Source: SAR324 cluster bacterium (GTDB lineage: Bacteria; SAR324; JACQKK01). Taken from it: a stretch of 7,924 bases of DNA. The notes beneath the pieces are model-generated. The model was not told the DNA's origin. It was given only the letters and a program-made list of their open reading frames with translations, and did no database searches. Positions 1-6,561 of this stretch are shown piece after piece. Position 1 is the first letter of the stretch. Each line of letters starts with the position of its first letter. The stretch spans positions 1-7,924 of the forward strand of contig JAPUJL010000212.1 in assembly GCA_027296185.1 (NCBI GenBank), in the 5' to 3' direction. The translations under genes and the position numbers were made by a program.

Positions 1-162
1 CGCCAAAAATCGCCGGGCGCGAGCCGAACCTGAACGCTGGGTTATCTCGTAGATTCGCCACCAGAAATCTTTTGCGCGCAGAGGCGGCGGTCGAAGGCCG
101 CATTGCCCGCCCATCACTAGCAAGCCGAAATTTCGGAAATAATCGCGTCGGACCCCCCAACG

Positions 163-188
163 AAAATGGCCGCCCCCGAAGAGCGGCC
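163..188 (-). terminator. Intrinsic terminator of the tRNA-Pro gene
   Basis: Read on the minus strand, this is a GC-rich hairpin (bases 168-188). The arms are GGCCGCTC and GAGCGGCC-like with one T-G wobble, and the loop is TTCGG. A short T-rich run (complement of the AAAA at 163-166) follows. The hairpin begins 27 bases after the encoded CCA end of the tRNA, the expected place for a Rho-independent terminator of a single-gene tRNA transcript. The U-tract is short (ATTTT then CGTT), so termination may be incomplete. Confidence 0.75.
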
Positions 189-215
189 TCCAATGCCGGA
201 ACCCATGGCGAAAAT

Positions 216-292
216 TGGTCGGGGCGACTGGATTTGAACCAGCGACCACACCCACCCCAAGGGTGTGCGCTACCAGGCTGCGCTACGCCCCG
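216..292 (-). tRNA. tRNA-Pro, anticodon GGG, CCA encoded
   Basis: The minus strand folds as a full 77-nt cloverleaf. It has a 7-bp acceptor stem CGGGGCG/CGCCCCG, a D arm closed by GCGC/GCGC with GG in the loop, an anticodon stem CACCC/GGGTG, and a T arm with loop TTCAAAT. The anticodon loop TTGGGGT places GGG at plus-strand 256-258, so the tRNA reads CCC and CCU proline codons, with G at position 37. The C1-G72 pair and discriminator A73 agree with known bacterial tRNA-Pro identity elements. The CCA end is encoded (TGG at 216-218 on the plus strand). The gene has its own promoter and terminator on either side and is transcribed away from trpS. Confidence 0.97.
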
Positions 293-305
293 ACTTGAGG
301 CTTGC

Positions 306-334
306 ATGATAGCCAGGGGCCGCAAAAACGTCAA
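306..334 (-). promoter_or_regulatory. sigma70-type promoter of tRNA-Pro
   Basis: On the minus strand a -35 box TTGACG (plus 329-334) is separated by exactly 17 bases from a -10 box TATCAT (plus 306-311). The -35 box matches the consensus at 5 of 6 positions and the -10 box at 4 of 6. The -10 ends 13 bases before the mature tRNA 5' end, so transcription would start a few bases upstream of the tRNA. This is the clearest promoter in the window. Confidence 0.8.
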
Positions 335-406
335 TGTGACCAGCATCCTGAGTATTTTTTGCTGGATTCGCGGGCGGCGAGCAGGCACCTTTGGATAATT
401 CGATCG

Positions 407-422
407 GCCCGCGGACGCGGGC
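407..422 (+). other. GC hairpin in the trpS leader
   Basis: A perfect 6-bp inverted repeat, GCCCGC / GCGGGC with loop GGAC, ends 32 bases before the trpS start codon. It lacks a T-tract, so it is not an intrinsic terminator. It could be a leader structure or simply a product of high GC content. I see no T-box, no tryptophan leader peptide and no convincing promoter for trpS between 293 and 454. Confidence 0.3.
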
Positions 423-454
423 GGACCCCTCAGAGCCGCACTTGACCGTTCACC

Positions 455-1429
455 ATGACCGCACGACGACGCACCCTTTCCGGAATCAAGCCATCGGGCA
501 AACTGCATCTGGGCAACTACCTGGGGATGTTGAAACCGGCGCTGGAACTGCAATCCACCCACGACGTGTTCTATTTCATCGCCGACTACCACGCTCTCAC
601 CACGGTGCGGAACGGCGCCGAACTGCACGAGAACATCTATGACCTGGTGGCCGCGTTCGCGGCGCTGGGGATGGATTTCGAAGCGCACACGTTCTTCCGC
701 CAGTCCGACGTGCCGGAGCACGTGGAGCTGGCCTGGGTGCTGAGCTGCGTGACGCCCATCGGTTTGCTCGAGCGGGCCCACGCCTACAAGGACGCCAAGG
801 CCAAGCAGGAGGAGGTCAATCACGGCCTCTACGCCTATCCGGTGCTGATGGCGGCGGACATCCTGATCTACGACTCCCACGAGGTGCCGGTGGGCCGGGA
901 TCAGAAACAGCACCTGGAGATCACGCGGGATATCGCCCAGCGCTTCAACCATCTCTACGGCGAGACCCTGGTGGTGCCCGAGCCGCGCATCGAGGAGGAG
1001 GTGGCGACGATCCCCGGCGTGGACGGGCGCAAGATGAGCAAGTCCTACAACAACGTGCTGCCCCTGTTTTCCACCGAGAAGGAGTTGCGCAAGGCCGTGA
1101 TGCGCATCGTGACCGATTCCAAAACGGTCGATGAGCCCAAGGATCCGGACACCTGCAACGTGTTTCAGATTTTCCGCCACTTCGCCCCCGAGGCCGACCG
1201 CGCGGCGTGGGCCCAGCGCTATCGGGAAGGCGGGATGGGCTACGGCGAAATCAAGCAAGCGACCTTCGAGGCCATCGACCGCGAGATCGCCGGCTTCCGG
1301 GAACGCTACTTCCAATACCGCCCGGACCTGACCCGGCTGCACGCTATTCTCGACGACGGCGCCGAAAAGGCGCGGGCGGTGGCCAGCGGCGTCATGGAGC
1401 GGGTGCGGGGCAAGGTGGGGCTGCGCTAG
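455..1429 (+). CDS. trpS: Tryptophan--tRNA ligase (TrpRS)
   Basis: This is a class I aminoacyl-tRNA synthetase that activates tryptophan with ATP and charges tRNA-Trp in the cytoplasm. The 324-residue length is normal for bacterial TrpRS. The N-terminal SGIKPSGKLHLGNYLG holds the HIGH-type signature (HLGN, residues 18-21). The Rossmann-fold motif YAYPVLMAADIL (about 126-137) and the VPVGRDQKQH segment (about 145-154) are typical of the tryptophan-binding region. The KMSKS loop is intact at 193-197. The C-terminal helical domain runs to the end without truncation. The ATG at 455 gives a standard short N-terminus before the signature, although no clear Shine-Dalgarno sequence precedes it. The gene lies divergent from tRNA-Pro, and a DHS-like gene follows 53 bp downstream on the same strand. 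Confidence 0.97.
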   Translation: MTARRRTLSGIKPSGKLHLGNYLGMLKPALELQSTHDVFYFIADYHALTTVRNGAELHENIYDLVAAFAALGMDFEAHTFFRQSDVPEHVELAWVLSCVTPIGLLERAHAYKDAKAKQEEVNHGLYAYPVLMAADILIYDSHEVPVGRDQKQHLEITRDIAQRFNHLYGETLVVPEPRIEEEVATIPGVDGRKMSKSYNNVLPLFSTEKELRKAVMRIVTDSKTVDEPKDPDTCNVFQIFRHFAPEADRAAWAQRYREGGMGYGEIKQATFEAIDREIAGFRERYFQYRPDLTRLHAILDDGAEKARAVASGVMERVRGKVGLR

Positions 1430-1482
1430 GCCGGCACCGCCGGACCTCAGCGGCACCTCCGGGCCTGGGCACACACCGGATT

Positions 1483-2439
1483 ATGGGAAAGTACAAGGAA
1501 ATCGATCTGAGCGGGGTGCGCCGCTTCCCCTTCGAGGAGCTAGCCACCAAGGTGGACGCGGGGATGTTCGGCCGCCCGGACCTGGACGGCGATTCCTTTG
1601 CGGCGTTCTTCGCGGGCCTGCCGGATATCCTCGCCGCCAAGGAGCTCAAGGCCCTGGCCGCCAAAACCGCCGCCGCCATCGGGGGCGGGCGGGCGGTGAT
1701 CCTGATGATGGGGGCGCACCTGATCAAGTGTGGGCTCTCCCCGCTGATCGTGGAATTGATCCGGCGCAAGGCCGTCACGTGCCTCGTCATGAACGGCGCC
1801 GGAGCCATCCACGACTTCGAGGTGGCGATGTTCGGCCGCACCTCGGAAGACGTGGCGGCCCACCTGGAAACCGGCATGTTCGGGTTCGCCGAGGAGACGG
1901 GAATCCAGATCAACGAGGCGCTGCGCGAGGGAGTGGCCGAGGGCTGGGGCTACGGCGAGGCGGTGGCGCGCAAGCTGGCCGCGCTGCCCACCCGTCATCC
2001 GGAACTAAGCGTCCTCCTGGCGGCATGGGAGCACGGCGTGCCCGTGACGGTGCACAGCGCCATCGGCACCGAAACCATCCACCAACATCCCGAGACGGAC
2101 GGCGCCGCGGCCGGCGAGGCCACCTACCGCGACTTCAAGATCCTCTGCGACCAGCTGACCGGCCTCGAAGGCGGAATCGTATTCCTCTACGGCTCCGCGG
2201 TGATCCTCCCCGAAGTGTTCCTCAAGGCGCTTACCGTGGCCCGCAACTTGGGCCATCCGGTGCGCGAGTTCACCGCGGTCAACTTCGACATGATTCGCCA
2301 CTACCGCCCCCAGGAAAACGTCGTCAGCCGCCCCACCCGCACCGGCGGCGAGGGCTTTACCATCATCGGCCATCACGAAATCCTGATCCCGCTCTTCTGG
2401 CAGGGCGTCTTCGGGGAACTGCGGCGGCAGGGGAAGTAG
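1483..2439 (+). CDS. Deoxyhypusine-synthase-like family protein, function unknown
   Basis: The 318-residue protein aligns by eye with the NAD-binding fold of deoxyhypusine synthase (DHS), the enzyme that moves a butylamine group from spermidine onto eIF5A in eukaryotes and archaea. Matching blocks are ILMMGAHLIKCGLSPLIVEL (73-92), LVMNGAGAIHDFEVA (101-115), GGIVFLYGSAVILPEVFLKA (230-249) and GHHEILIPLFWQGVF (296-310). These have the order and spacing of the DHS blocks around LVTTAGGVEEDLIK, GMIILGGGVV and ADASLVFPLL as I recall them. The DHS active-site segment with SWGK corresponds here to SRPTR (282-286), so the catalytic lysine seems absent, and the Glu-Glu of the NAD loop reads Ile-His. 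The protein is therefore unlikely to be a true DHS. Bacteria lack eIF5A, and related bacterial proteins are often labelled DHS family without a proven reaction. No signal peptide or membrane segment is seen. The ATG at 1483 lacks an obvious Shine-Dalgarno, but the conserved region begins soon after it. The gene could share a transcript with trpS. Confidence 0.8.
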   Translation: MGKYKEIDLSGVRRFPFEELATKVDAGMFGRPDLDGDSFAAFFAGLPDILAAKELKALAAKTAAAIGGGRAVILMMGAHLIKCGLSPLIVELIRRKAVTCLVMNGAGAIHDFEVAMFGRTSEDVAAHLETGMFGFAEETGIQINEALREGVAEGWGYGEAVARKLAALPTRHPELSVLLAAWEHGVPVTVHSAIGTETIHQHPETDGAAAGEATYRDFKILCDQLTGLEGGIVFLYGSAVILPEVFLKALTVARNLGHPVREFTAVNFDMIRHYRPQENVVSRPTRTGGEGFTIIGHHEILIPLFWQGVFGELRRQGK

Positions 2440-2481
2440 CGCCGCATTCGGGGAGTTGTGGGGATAGTTCCGGCGGGGAGC

Positions 2482-3165
2482 CTACGAATACAGGCCGCTT
2501 TCGGGGCGGGTGAACTCGATGTCGTTGGCTTCGTAGATCGTGTTGATGGAGCGGCGGAGGTCCTCGATGGTTCGGTAGCCGGGCGCGATGAGGAAGTAGC
2601 GCTCGCGCAGGCTGAGCACCACGGAGGGGAAGCCGCGGATGCCCATGCTTTCGGTCCACTCGAGATCTTTCTCGAGGGCCTGGTCGACTTCTTCCGAATC
2701 CAGCGCCTCGGCGAACCGCTCCCGCTCGAAGCCGACGGATTCGGCGACGTTCAGGTGGGTGCCGCGTTGGGAGGGGTCCATGAGGCCGGTAAAGTAGGCC
2801 TCGAACATTCCCACCATGAAAGGCCACTCAAGATTCGCATCCAGCACCCGCGCCGCCGTCACCGCCCGGCAGGCGGGCACCGTGGTCGCCAGGGGGCGGT
2901 GGCGGTCCCAGAAATCGTGATTGAACGGCTGGCCGGTGGTTTCCTCGATGCGCACCCAGGCCCCGCGGATCATCTCCGCCAGGGTATCGTCCATGGGCTC
3001 CTCGGCTCCCCGGCGCAGCCCGCCCATGACGGTCACGCGGCGCAGCTCGGGATACTCGCGATCGGCCTGCTCCAGCACCGGGCGGAAGCCCCAGCACCAG
3101 GAGCACATGGGGTCGCCGAAATAATACAGGACGCCGATCGGCTCGATGGCACTCTCGTCTTTCAT
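2482..3165 (-). CDS. DsbA-family thioredoxin-fold oxidoreductase (FrnE/COG3531-like)
   Basis: This 227-residue protein is probably a cytoplasmic thiol-disulfide oxidoreductase or isomerase. It begins with a short beta strand, then the active site DPMCSWCWGF, with the CxxC pair at residues 21 and 24. The trailing Trp-Gly-Phe is typical of the predicted disulfide isomerase group COG3531 and of FrnE-like DsbA proteins. A helical insertion domain covers roughly residues 60-165. The cis-proline loop GIRGFPSVV (175-183, proline 180) follows, which completes the thioredoxin fold. No signal peptide or lipobox is seen, which argues against a periplasmic DsbA role. AGGG about seven bases upstream of the ATG at 3165 (minus strand) supports this start. 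The gene converges with the DHS-like gene across 42 bp and has no partner genes nearby. Substrates cannot be read from the sequence. Confidence 0.92.
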   Translation of the reverse strand: MKDESAIEPIGVLYYFGDPMCSWCWGFRPVLEQADREYPELRRVTVMGGLRRGAEEPMDDTLAEMIRGAWVRIEETTGQPFNHDFWDRHRPLATTVPACRAVTAARVLDANLEWPFMVGMFEAYFTGLMDPSQRGTHLNVAESVGFERERFAEALDSEEVDQALEKDLEWTESMGIRGFPSVVLSLRERYFLIAPGYRTIEDLRRSINTIYEANDIEFTRPESGLYS

Positions 3166-3509
3166 GGCGCCACCCTACCATCTCCCGGGGCCAGGACAAA
3201 ATGGTGCGCGCTACATAGGGCCGAATCGCTCCGCCGCTCCCCGGGGGCGGGGAAGAGCCGCCGGCCAGTCCAGGGGCACGCCGCGAGAGCCGCTCCGCCG
3301 GGTTGGGTGCAACTTTTCACATATCCCGTTGATCGGTTTGATTTTTCCGATTGGGCCTGATAGAGATGGCCGCCGGAAATCGCCTCGACAGGAATTCGGG
3401 CGACACCCATTCCGCGCCGCAGCGGTCTAACCGGCGGCGGCCAAAGGAAGCCGGGGAACTCGCACCGGGGCGGATGGGCCGCGTCACGAACCCAAGGGCG
3501 AAACCCACC
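3166..3509. other. 344-bp intergenic region between the DsbA-family and ihfB-like genes
   Basis: The two flanking genes are transcribed away from each other, so this stretch should carry both promoters. Most of it is very GC-rich. The exception is an AT-rich patch at about 3311-3352, the best place for a promoter. The plus strand is open upstream of ihfB from about 3351, but the implied peptide is Arg/Pro-rich and unlike a protein, so I read it as non-coding. A hairpin TCCCC...GGGGA lies near 3237-3252 and has no T-tract. I see no RNA gene here. Confidence 0.6.
3338..3366 (+). promoter_or_regulatory. Candidate promoter for the ihfB-like gene
   Basis: TTGATT (3338-3343) is followed after 17 bases by TAGAGA (3361-3366), which is preceded by an extended -10 style TG (3358-3359). 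It sits in the AT-rich patch of the intergenic region, about 140 bases upstream of the proposed start. The -10 hexamer matches the consensus poorly (3 of 6), so this is a candidate only. Confidence 0.25.
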
Positions 3510-3839
3510 GTGAACAAATCTCAACTGATCGACAAGCTGGCGGTGCTATCCCAGCAGACCAACAAGGTCGCGGAGGGCTCGGTCAATATCTTCTTCAACA
3601 ACATCAAGGAAGCCCTCAACAACGGCGACAAGGTGGAGATCAGAGGATTCGGCAGCTTTCTGCTGAAAAGCTACGGGGCCTATACGGGAAGGAACCCCAA
3701 GACGGGAGAGAAGGTGTACGTCCCCGAGAAGCTGCTGCCCTTCTTTCGCGGCGGCAAGGACCTGCGCAGGCGGGTCGATCAGAACTACCGCGCCCAAGCG
3801 CGACCGCAGGCGCCGCCCGGCGGTCCGGCCGACGAGTAG
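3510..3839 (+). CDS. ihfB: Integration host factor beta-like DNA-bending protein (HU/IHF family)
   Basis: The product (109 residues from GTG 3510) is a small nucleoid protein that dimerises and bends DNA. It shows the full HU/IHF fold: helices starting NKSQLIDKL (2-10), the signature GDKVEIRGFGSF (39-50), the DNA-binding arm TGRNPKTGEKV (59-69) with the intercalating proline at 63, and the C-terminal LPFFRGGKDLRRRVD (76-90). KVEIRGFGSF resembles IHF beta more than IHF alpha or HU, but a generic HU homologue is possible. A low-complexity tail of about 18 residues (Arg/Gln/Pro/Ala) extends beyond the usual end. I chose GTG 3510 because the family normally begins at this Asn-Lys-Ser. AAGGG lies 11 bases upstream, slightly far. 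An in-frame ATG at 3474 would add 12 residues. No rpsA gene, the usual neighbour of ihfB in gammaproteobacteria, is seen upstream. Confidence 0.92.
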   Translation: MNKSQLIDKLAVLSQQTNKVAEGSVNIFFNNIKEALNNGDKVEIRGFGSFLLKSYGAYTGRNPKTGEKVYVPEKLLPFFRGGKDLRRRVDQNYRAQARPQAPPGGPADE

Positions 3840-3936
3840 GACTCCACCCGAAATCGGAACGTTCGCCGCCGCGCCCAGGGGAGGGGAGCCTCCATTCAGG
3901 CGTAATCTCTTTGACGGAAGCCGCGCGGTAACCGGG

Positions 3937-4965
3937 TCAGAGCACCAGTTCCGCCATGGTGCGCACCGTGTCCACGTCGGGCGCGCCCACCGTGAGGGTT
4001 TGGATCCGCGCCTCCCGCCAGAGGCTTAGGCGGTCGGCGATGCGCTCCTTGGGACCGCAGAGGGAAACCTCGTCGACGAGGGCATCGGGAACGGCGGCAA
4101 TGGCCTCGCCTTTCTGGCCGGCGAGGTAGGCGTCCTGGATCTTCTCCGCTGCCTCCTCGTATCCGTAGCGCCGCGCCAGGGTGTAGTAGAAGTTGCGGCC
4201 CCGGGCCCCCATGCCTCCGATGTAGAGCGCCAGGTTCGGCTTGATTTGGTCGCGGCAGGCCTGGACGTCGTCTCCGAGCACCACCGCCACCACGGGTGCC
4301 AGGTCGAAGGTGTCCAAGTTCTTGCCGCCGCCGGCTTTGCGGAACCCCTCCTGCAGCGACTCGTCGATCAGAGAAAACCGCTCGGGGGAAAAGAACACCG
4401 GGATTAGCCCATCGGCCACTTCGGCGGCGAGGGCCACGTTCATGGGGCCGATTGCAGCGATGTAAATGGGCAGATCGGCCCGCCCATGAACGATGCTTTT
4501 CAGGGGCTTGCCGAGACCGGTGGCGTCCTCGCCCTGGTAGGGAATCGTGTAATGGTTGCCCTCGTGAGTCAGCGGCCCCTCGCGGGCGAAGATCTTGCGC
4601 AGAATGGAAACGTATTCCCGCGTCTTGCCGATCAGCTTGCCGTAGGCGACGCCGTGCCACCCCTCGACGACTTGGGGACCCGAAGCGCCGATGCCCAGCA
4701 CCATCCTGCCCCCGGAGAGATGATCGAGGGTCATGGCCGTCATCGCCGTGTTGGCGGGCGTTCTCCCGGCCATCTGCATGATCCCGGTGCCGAGCCGGAT
4801 TCTTGCGGTGTGGGCTCCGAGCCACGCCAACGGAACGACCGCATCGGAGCCGTAGGCCTCGGCAGTCCAGACGATGTCGTAACCCAGCCGTTCCGCCTCC
4901 TGCACCAACGGGATATTGACGCTGGCGGTGGCCCCCGAGTAGCCGGTGGTCAAGCCCAGTTTCAT
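3937..4965 (-). CDS. LLM-class F420-dependent-type oxidoreductase
   Basis: This 342-residue protein belongs to the luciferase-like (LLM) flavin/F420 oxidoreductase superfamily, which adopts a TIM barrel and transfers hydride through F420 or FMN. The first strand [11 protein letters not shown], the segment [15 protein letters not shown] (27-41), [10 protein letters not shown] (55-64) and [20 protein letters not shown] (80-99) are family landmarks. [10 protein letters not shown] (101-110) and [10 protein letters not shown] (116-125) follow in the expected order. PIYIAAIGP (166-174) and [12 protein letters not shown] (184-195) form the later barrel strands. The length fits the F420-type subgroup. 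The ATG at 4965 (minus) is chosen over an in-frame ATG at 5010 because GAGG lies seven bases before it and MKLGL is the usual start. Cofactor choice between F420 and FMN cannot be decided here. No F420 biosynthesis gene is in the window and the substrate is unknown. It converges with ihfB over 97 bp. Confidence 0.93.
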   Translation of the reverse strand: MKLGLTTGYSGATASVNIPLVQEAERLGYDIVWTAEAYGSDAVVPLAWLGAHTARIRLGTGIMQMAGRTPANTAMTAMTLDHLSGGRMVLGIGASGPQVVEGWHGVAYGKLIGKTREYVSILRKIFAREGPLTHEGNHYTIPYQGEDATGLGKPLKSIVHGRADLPIYIAAIGPMNVALAAEVADGLIPVFFSPERFSLIDESLQEGFRKAGGGKNLDTFDLAPVVAVVLGDDVQACRDQIKPNLALYIGGMGARGRNFYYTLARRYGYEEAAEKIQDAYLAGQKGEAIAAVPDALVDEVSLCGPKERIADRLSLWREARIQTLTVGAPDVDTVRTMAELVL

Positions 4966-5158
4966 CGGTTCGCCTCGCTTCCTGAAGGGGGTGTGCGGCA
5001 ATGGGGGCAAAACGGCGCGTCCGGCGCGATCCTGCGGCTCGGTTCCCGTCCCGGCGGACGCGGATGACGGAGCCCCGGCGCGGGTCGGAACGCTATCTTA
5101 GTATCGGCCCGATCGACGGGGCCTCGAGGGAGACCTGACCAGCCGGCGGGAAATCCCC

Positions 5159-5317
5159 TTAGATGGCGGAATTCCGTTGAATCCACCGCTCGATTTCGCG
5201 GGTGACTTTCTTCAGTTCGGCCATCTTGGCCTCCCGGGAGTTCTTGGTGTAAGAACCCAAAGCCAGCGAATTTTTGAGTTGGGTCTTTCGGGCAAGCAGT
5301 TCGGCGAAGTGACTCAT
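5159..5317 (-). CDS. Small basic helical protein, unknown
   Basis: An ATG-to-TAA reading frame of 52 residues begins MSHFAELLARKTQLKNS and ends in WIQRNSAI. The composition looks protein-like: 11 Lys/Arg against 5 Glu and no Asp (net about +6), regularly spaced hydrophobic residues, no Cys, and only one Pro-free helical stretch after another. The segment from about residue 27 to 49 (SREAKMAELKKV then TREIERWIQRN) would make an amphipathic helix. It is soluble, with no membrane segment. No strong Shine-Dalgarno precedes the ATG, which weakens the call. The gene is 193 bp upstream of the LLM-oxidoreductase gene on the same strand, so co-transcription is possible but unsupported. I do not recognise a family. 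It may be a small nucleic-acid-binding or regulatory protein, but that is only a guess from its charge. Confidence 0.55.
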   Translation of the reverse strand: MSHFAELLARKTQLKNSLALGSYTKNSREAKMAELKKVTREIERWIQRNSAI

Positions 5318-5763
5318 GTTAACAGATGTGGTCCAATTTCGATCCTGTCCGCTCGCGCACCCGGGGCGCGATACGCGCTTCGGCCGATTCCCCCTTTACG
5401 GAACCCCCGCGAAGCCGCAAAAAGAACGATCCGGCGGCACGAAGCAGACAGCAGGTCAGATGACGGGCAACACCTCGCGCTCGCTGCCCTCCGAGATTCC
5501 CGGCGCCTGTAGCAAAAAGCGCCACATCGGCCCGGCTCATAGCCTTCCAGATGGTCTGAAACTAGCCGAAATCGGTCAAAAAGTCAAATTCTCTCAATAA
5601 CCTATCGATTGGAGGCCACGATCGGGCGTTCCTGGAACATCCGCCGGGACGATACACTCCATGTCGATCCCCGTTCTCGGGCGCGCGTGGGAGAAATTTG
5701 TGACCGAATCGTCCCGATTTGGTAGAAATTGGGAAGGACGAAGGAGGCGGCCGGTATATTGTC
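5318..5763. other. 446-bp intergenic region between divergent genes
   Basis: This stretch separates the small minus-strand gene from the TPR-like gene on the plus strand. Its left part (5340-5540) is GC-rich with no convincing frame on either strand. The part at 5555-5615 is AT-rich and holds CCGAAATCGG, then TCAAA repeated either side of AAAGT, which reads as two TTTGAC-like elements on the minus strand. A plus-strand frame of 37 codons starts at ATG 5661 and runs into the start of the TPR gene, but its Arg-rich peptide does not look real. I find no tRNA, riboswitch or terminator. Confidence 0.55.
5559..5587 (-). promoter_or_regulatory. Candidate minus-strand promoter
   Basis: On the minus strand, TTGACT (plus 5582-5587) is separated by 17 bases from TAGTTT (plus 5559-5564). 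The -35 matches the consensus at 5 of 6 positions and the -10 at only 3 of 6. It points toward the small gene at 5159-5317, leaving a leader of about 230 bases. It may instead be chance in an AT-rich patch. Confidence 0.25.
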
Positions 5764-6561
5764 ATGATCGATGAAAAAACCATTGAATCGGCTAAACGGT
5801 GGTGCCGCACCGGGGTGCAGTGGGTCGAAAAGAACGCCGTGAACAGCGGATTGGGCTATCTGGATCAGGCTATTGCCGCGTTCGAGGAGGCGGGCGACCT
5901 CTCGTGGCTGACCTACGCGCGCCATCAGCGGCTCCAGGCCCTAAAATTACGCAGTTCCAGCGACGATCTGGAGGCCCTCGGGGAGGACGTGCTTCGGGGT
6001 TATGCAAAGCTCGACGATTCCTACGGAAAGGCCCTGACCCTGTCTCACTTGGCCGAGTCGATGGCCGAGCAGGGGCGCTGGGAAAACGCCATGGCGCGGC
6101 TCAACCTCGCTGCCGCCGCAGCCGAATCCGCCGGCCACGAGGGGTTGTTGGCGTACATCCTCATGCAACGGGGCGAACTCCACCTGGAACACCGCGGCGA
6201 TCTGCAGGCGGTTCGCCTGTTCCGCAGGGCGGAGACGGTGTTCCAGGGGCAGGGGCTGGACGACGATGCGGCCCGCAGCCGCCTCGCCGCGGCGGAGGCC
6301 TTGGTCAAGCTGGGCGAGCGGCCGGAGGCGATCGCCTTGCTCGAGGACGTGCAAAACCACTTTTTTACCCGCAGCCAGTACCGGGAGGCGCTGGGGCCGC
6401 TTTCTCTGCTGGTGCGCCTGTACGATCGGGCGGAAATGCTGGAGGACAAGAACCGCGTCTCGGAACTGGTACATTATTGCGGGCAGTACATCCTCCAGGG
6501 AGCACCGGACGTGACCCCGCGGACCAAGCCGAGGATGCCCCGACCGGCCGAAGCCCCCTGA
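5764..6561 (+). CDS. TPR-like helical-repeat protein, unknown role
   Basis: The 265-residue protein is almost wholly alpha-helical and soluble, with no signal peptide. From about residue 85 to 238 it shows repeated helix pairs with a period near 40. Landmarks are HLAESMAEQGRWENAMARLN (95-114), LMQRGELHLEHRGDLQAVRL (133-152), LAAAEALVKLGERPEAIALL (174-193) and REALGPLSLLVRLYDRAEML (207-226). Small residues sit at TPR-type positions (Gly/Ala before the turn, Ala in the second helix), and an earlier degenerate unit lies at about 26-60. The period of about 40 rather than 34 resembles the longer TPR_12-type units. Such proteins usually act as protein-interaction scaffolds. The last 16 residues are Pro/Arg-rich and probably disordered. 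AAGGAGG lies 16 bases before ATG 5764, which is unusually far. An in-frame TTG at 5719 and an ATT at 5758 are alternatives. The partner may be the membrane protein encoded 260 bp downstream. Confidence 0.82.
   Translation: MIDEKTIESAKRWCRTGVQWVEKNAVNSGLGYLDQAIAAFEEAGDLSWLTYARHQRLQALKLRSSSDDLEALGEDVLRGYAKLDDSYGKALTLSHLAESMAEQGRWENAMARLNLAAAAAESAGHEGLLAYILMQRGELHLEHRGDLQAVRLFRRAETVFQGQGLDDDAARSRLAAAEALVKLGERPEAIALLEDVQNHFFTRSQYREALGPLSLLVRLYDRAEMLEDKNRVSELVHYCGQYILQGAPDVTPRTKPRMPRPAEAP

Noticed and set aside
1..114. Two minus-strand frames open to the left edge (ATG at 114 and ATG at 103)
   Set aside because: The peptides are short, Arg/Pro-rich and compete with each other. Neither has a Shine-Dalgarno or a recognisable motif. 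More sequence to the left would decide.
125..136. Perfect 12-bp palindrome CCGAAATTTCGG
   Set aside because: About two 12-bp palindromes are expected by chance in a window this long, and its flanks do not extend the symmetry.
394..399. GATAAT as a -10 box for trpS
   Set aside because: No -35-like hexamer lies at 16-18 bases, and the TG placement for an extended -10 is off by one.
1207..1482. Upstream in-frame extension of the DHS-like gene into trpS
   Set aside because: It overlaps the conserved 3' part of trpS in another frame, and its peptide is Arg/Gly-rich. The family-like sequence begins after ATG 1483.
2458..3360. Long plus-strand frame opposite the DsbA-family gene
   Set aside because: It is the antisense shadow of a gene with an intact CxxC active site and cis-proline loop. 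High GC content keeps such frames open.
3885..3896. GGAGG/CCTCC inverted repeat between ihfB and the LLM gene as a terminator
   Set aside because: The stem has only 5 bp and no T-tract follows on either strand.
5661..5774. Possible leader peptide ending at the TPR gene start
   Set aside because: The peptide is Arg-rich with no motif and has no ribosome binding site. The overlap with the start is likely chance.
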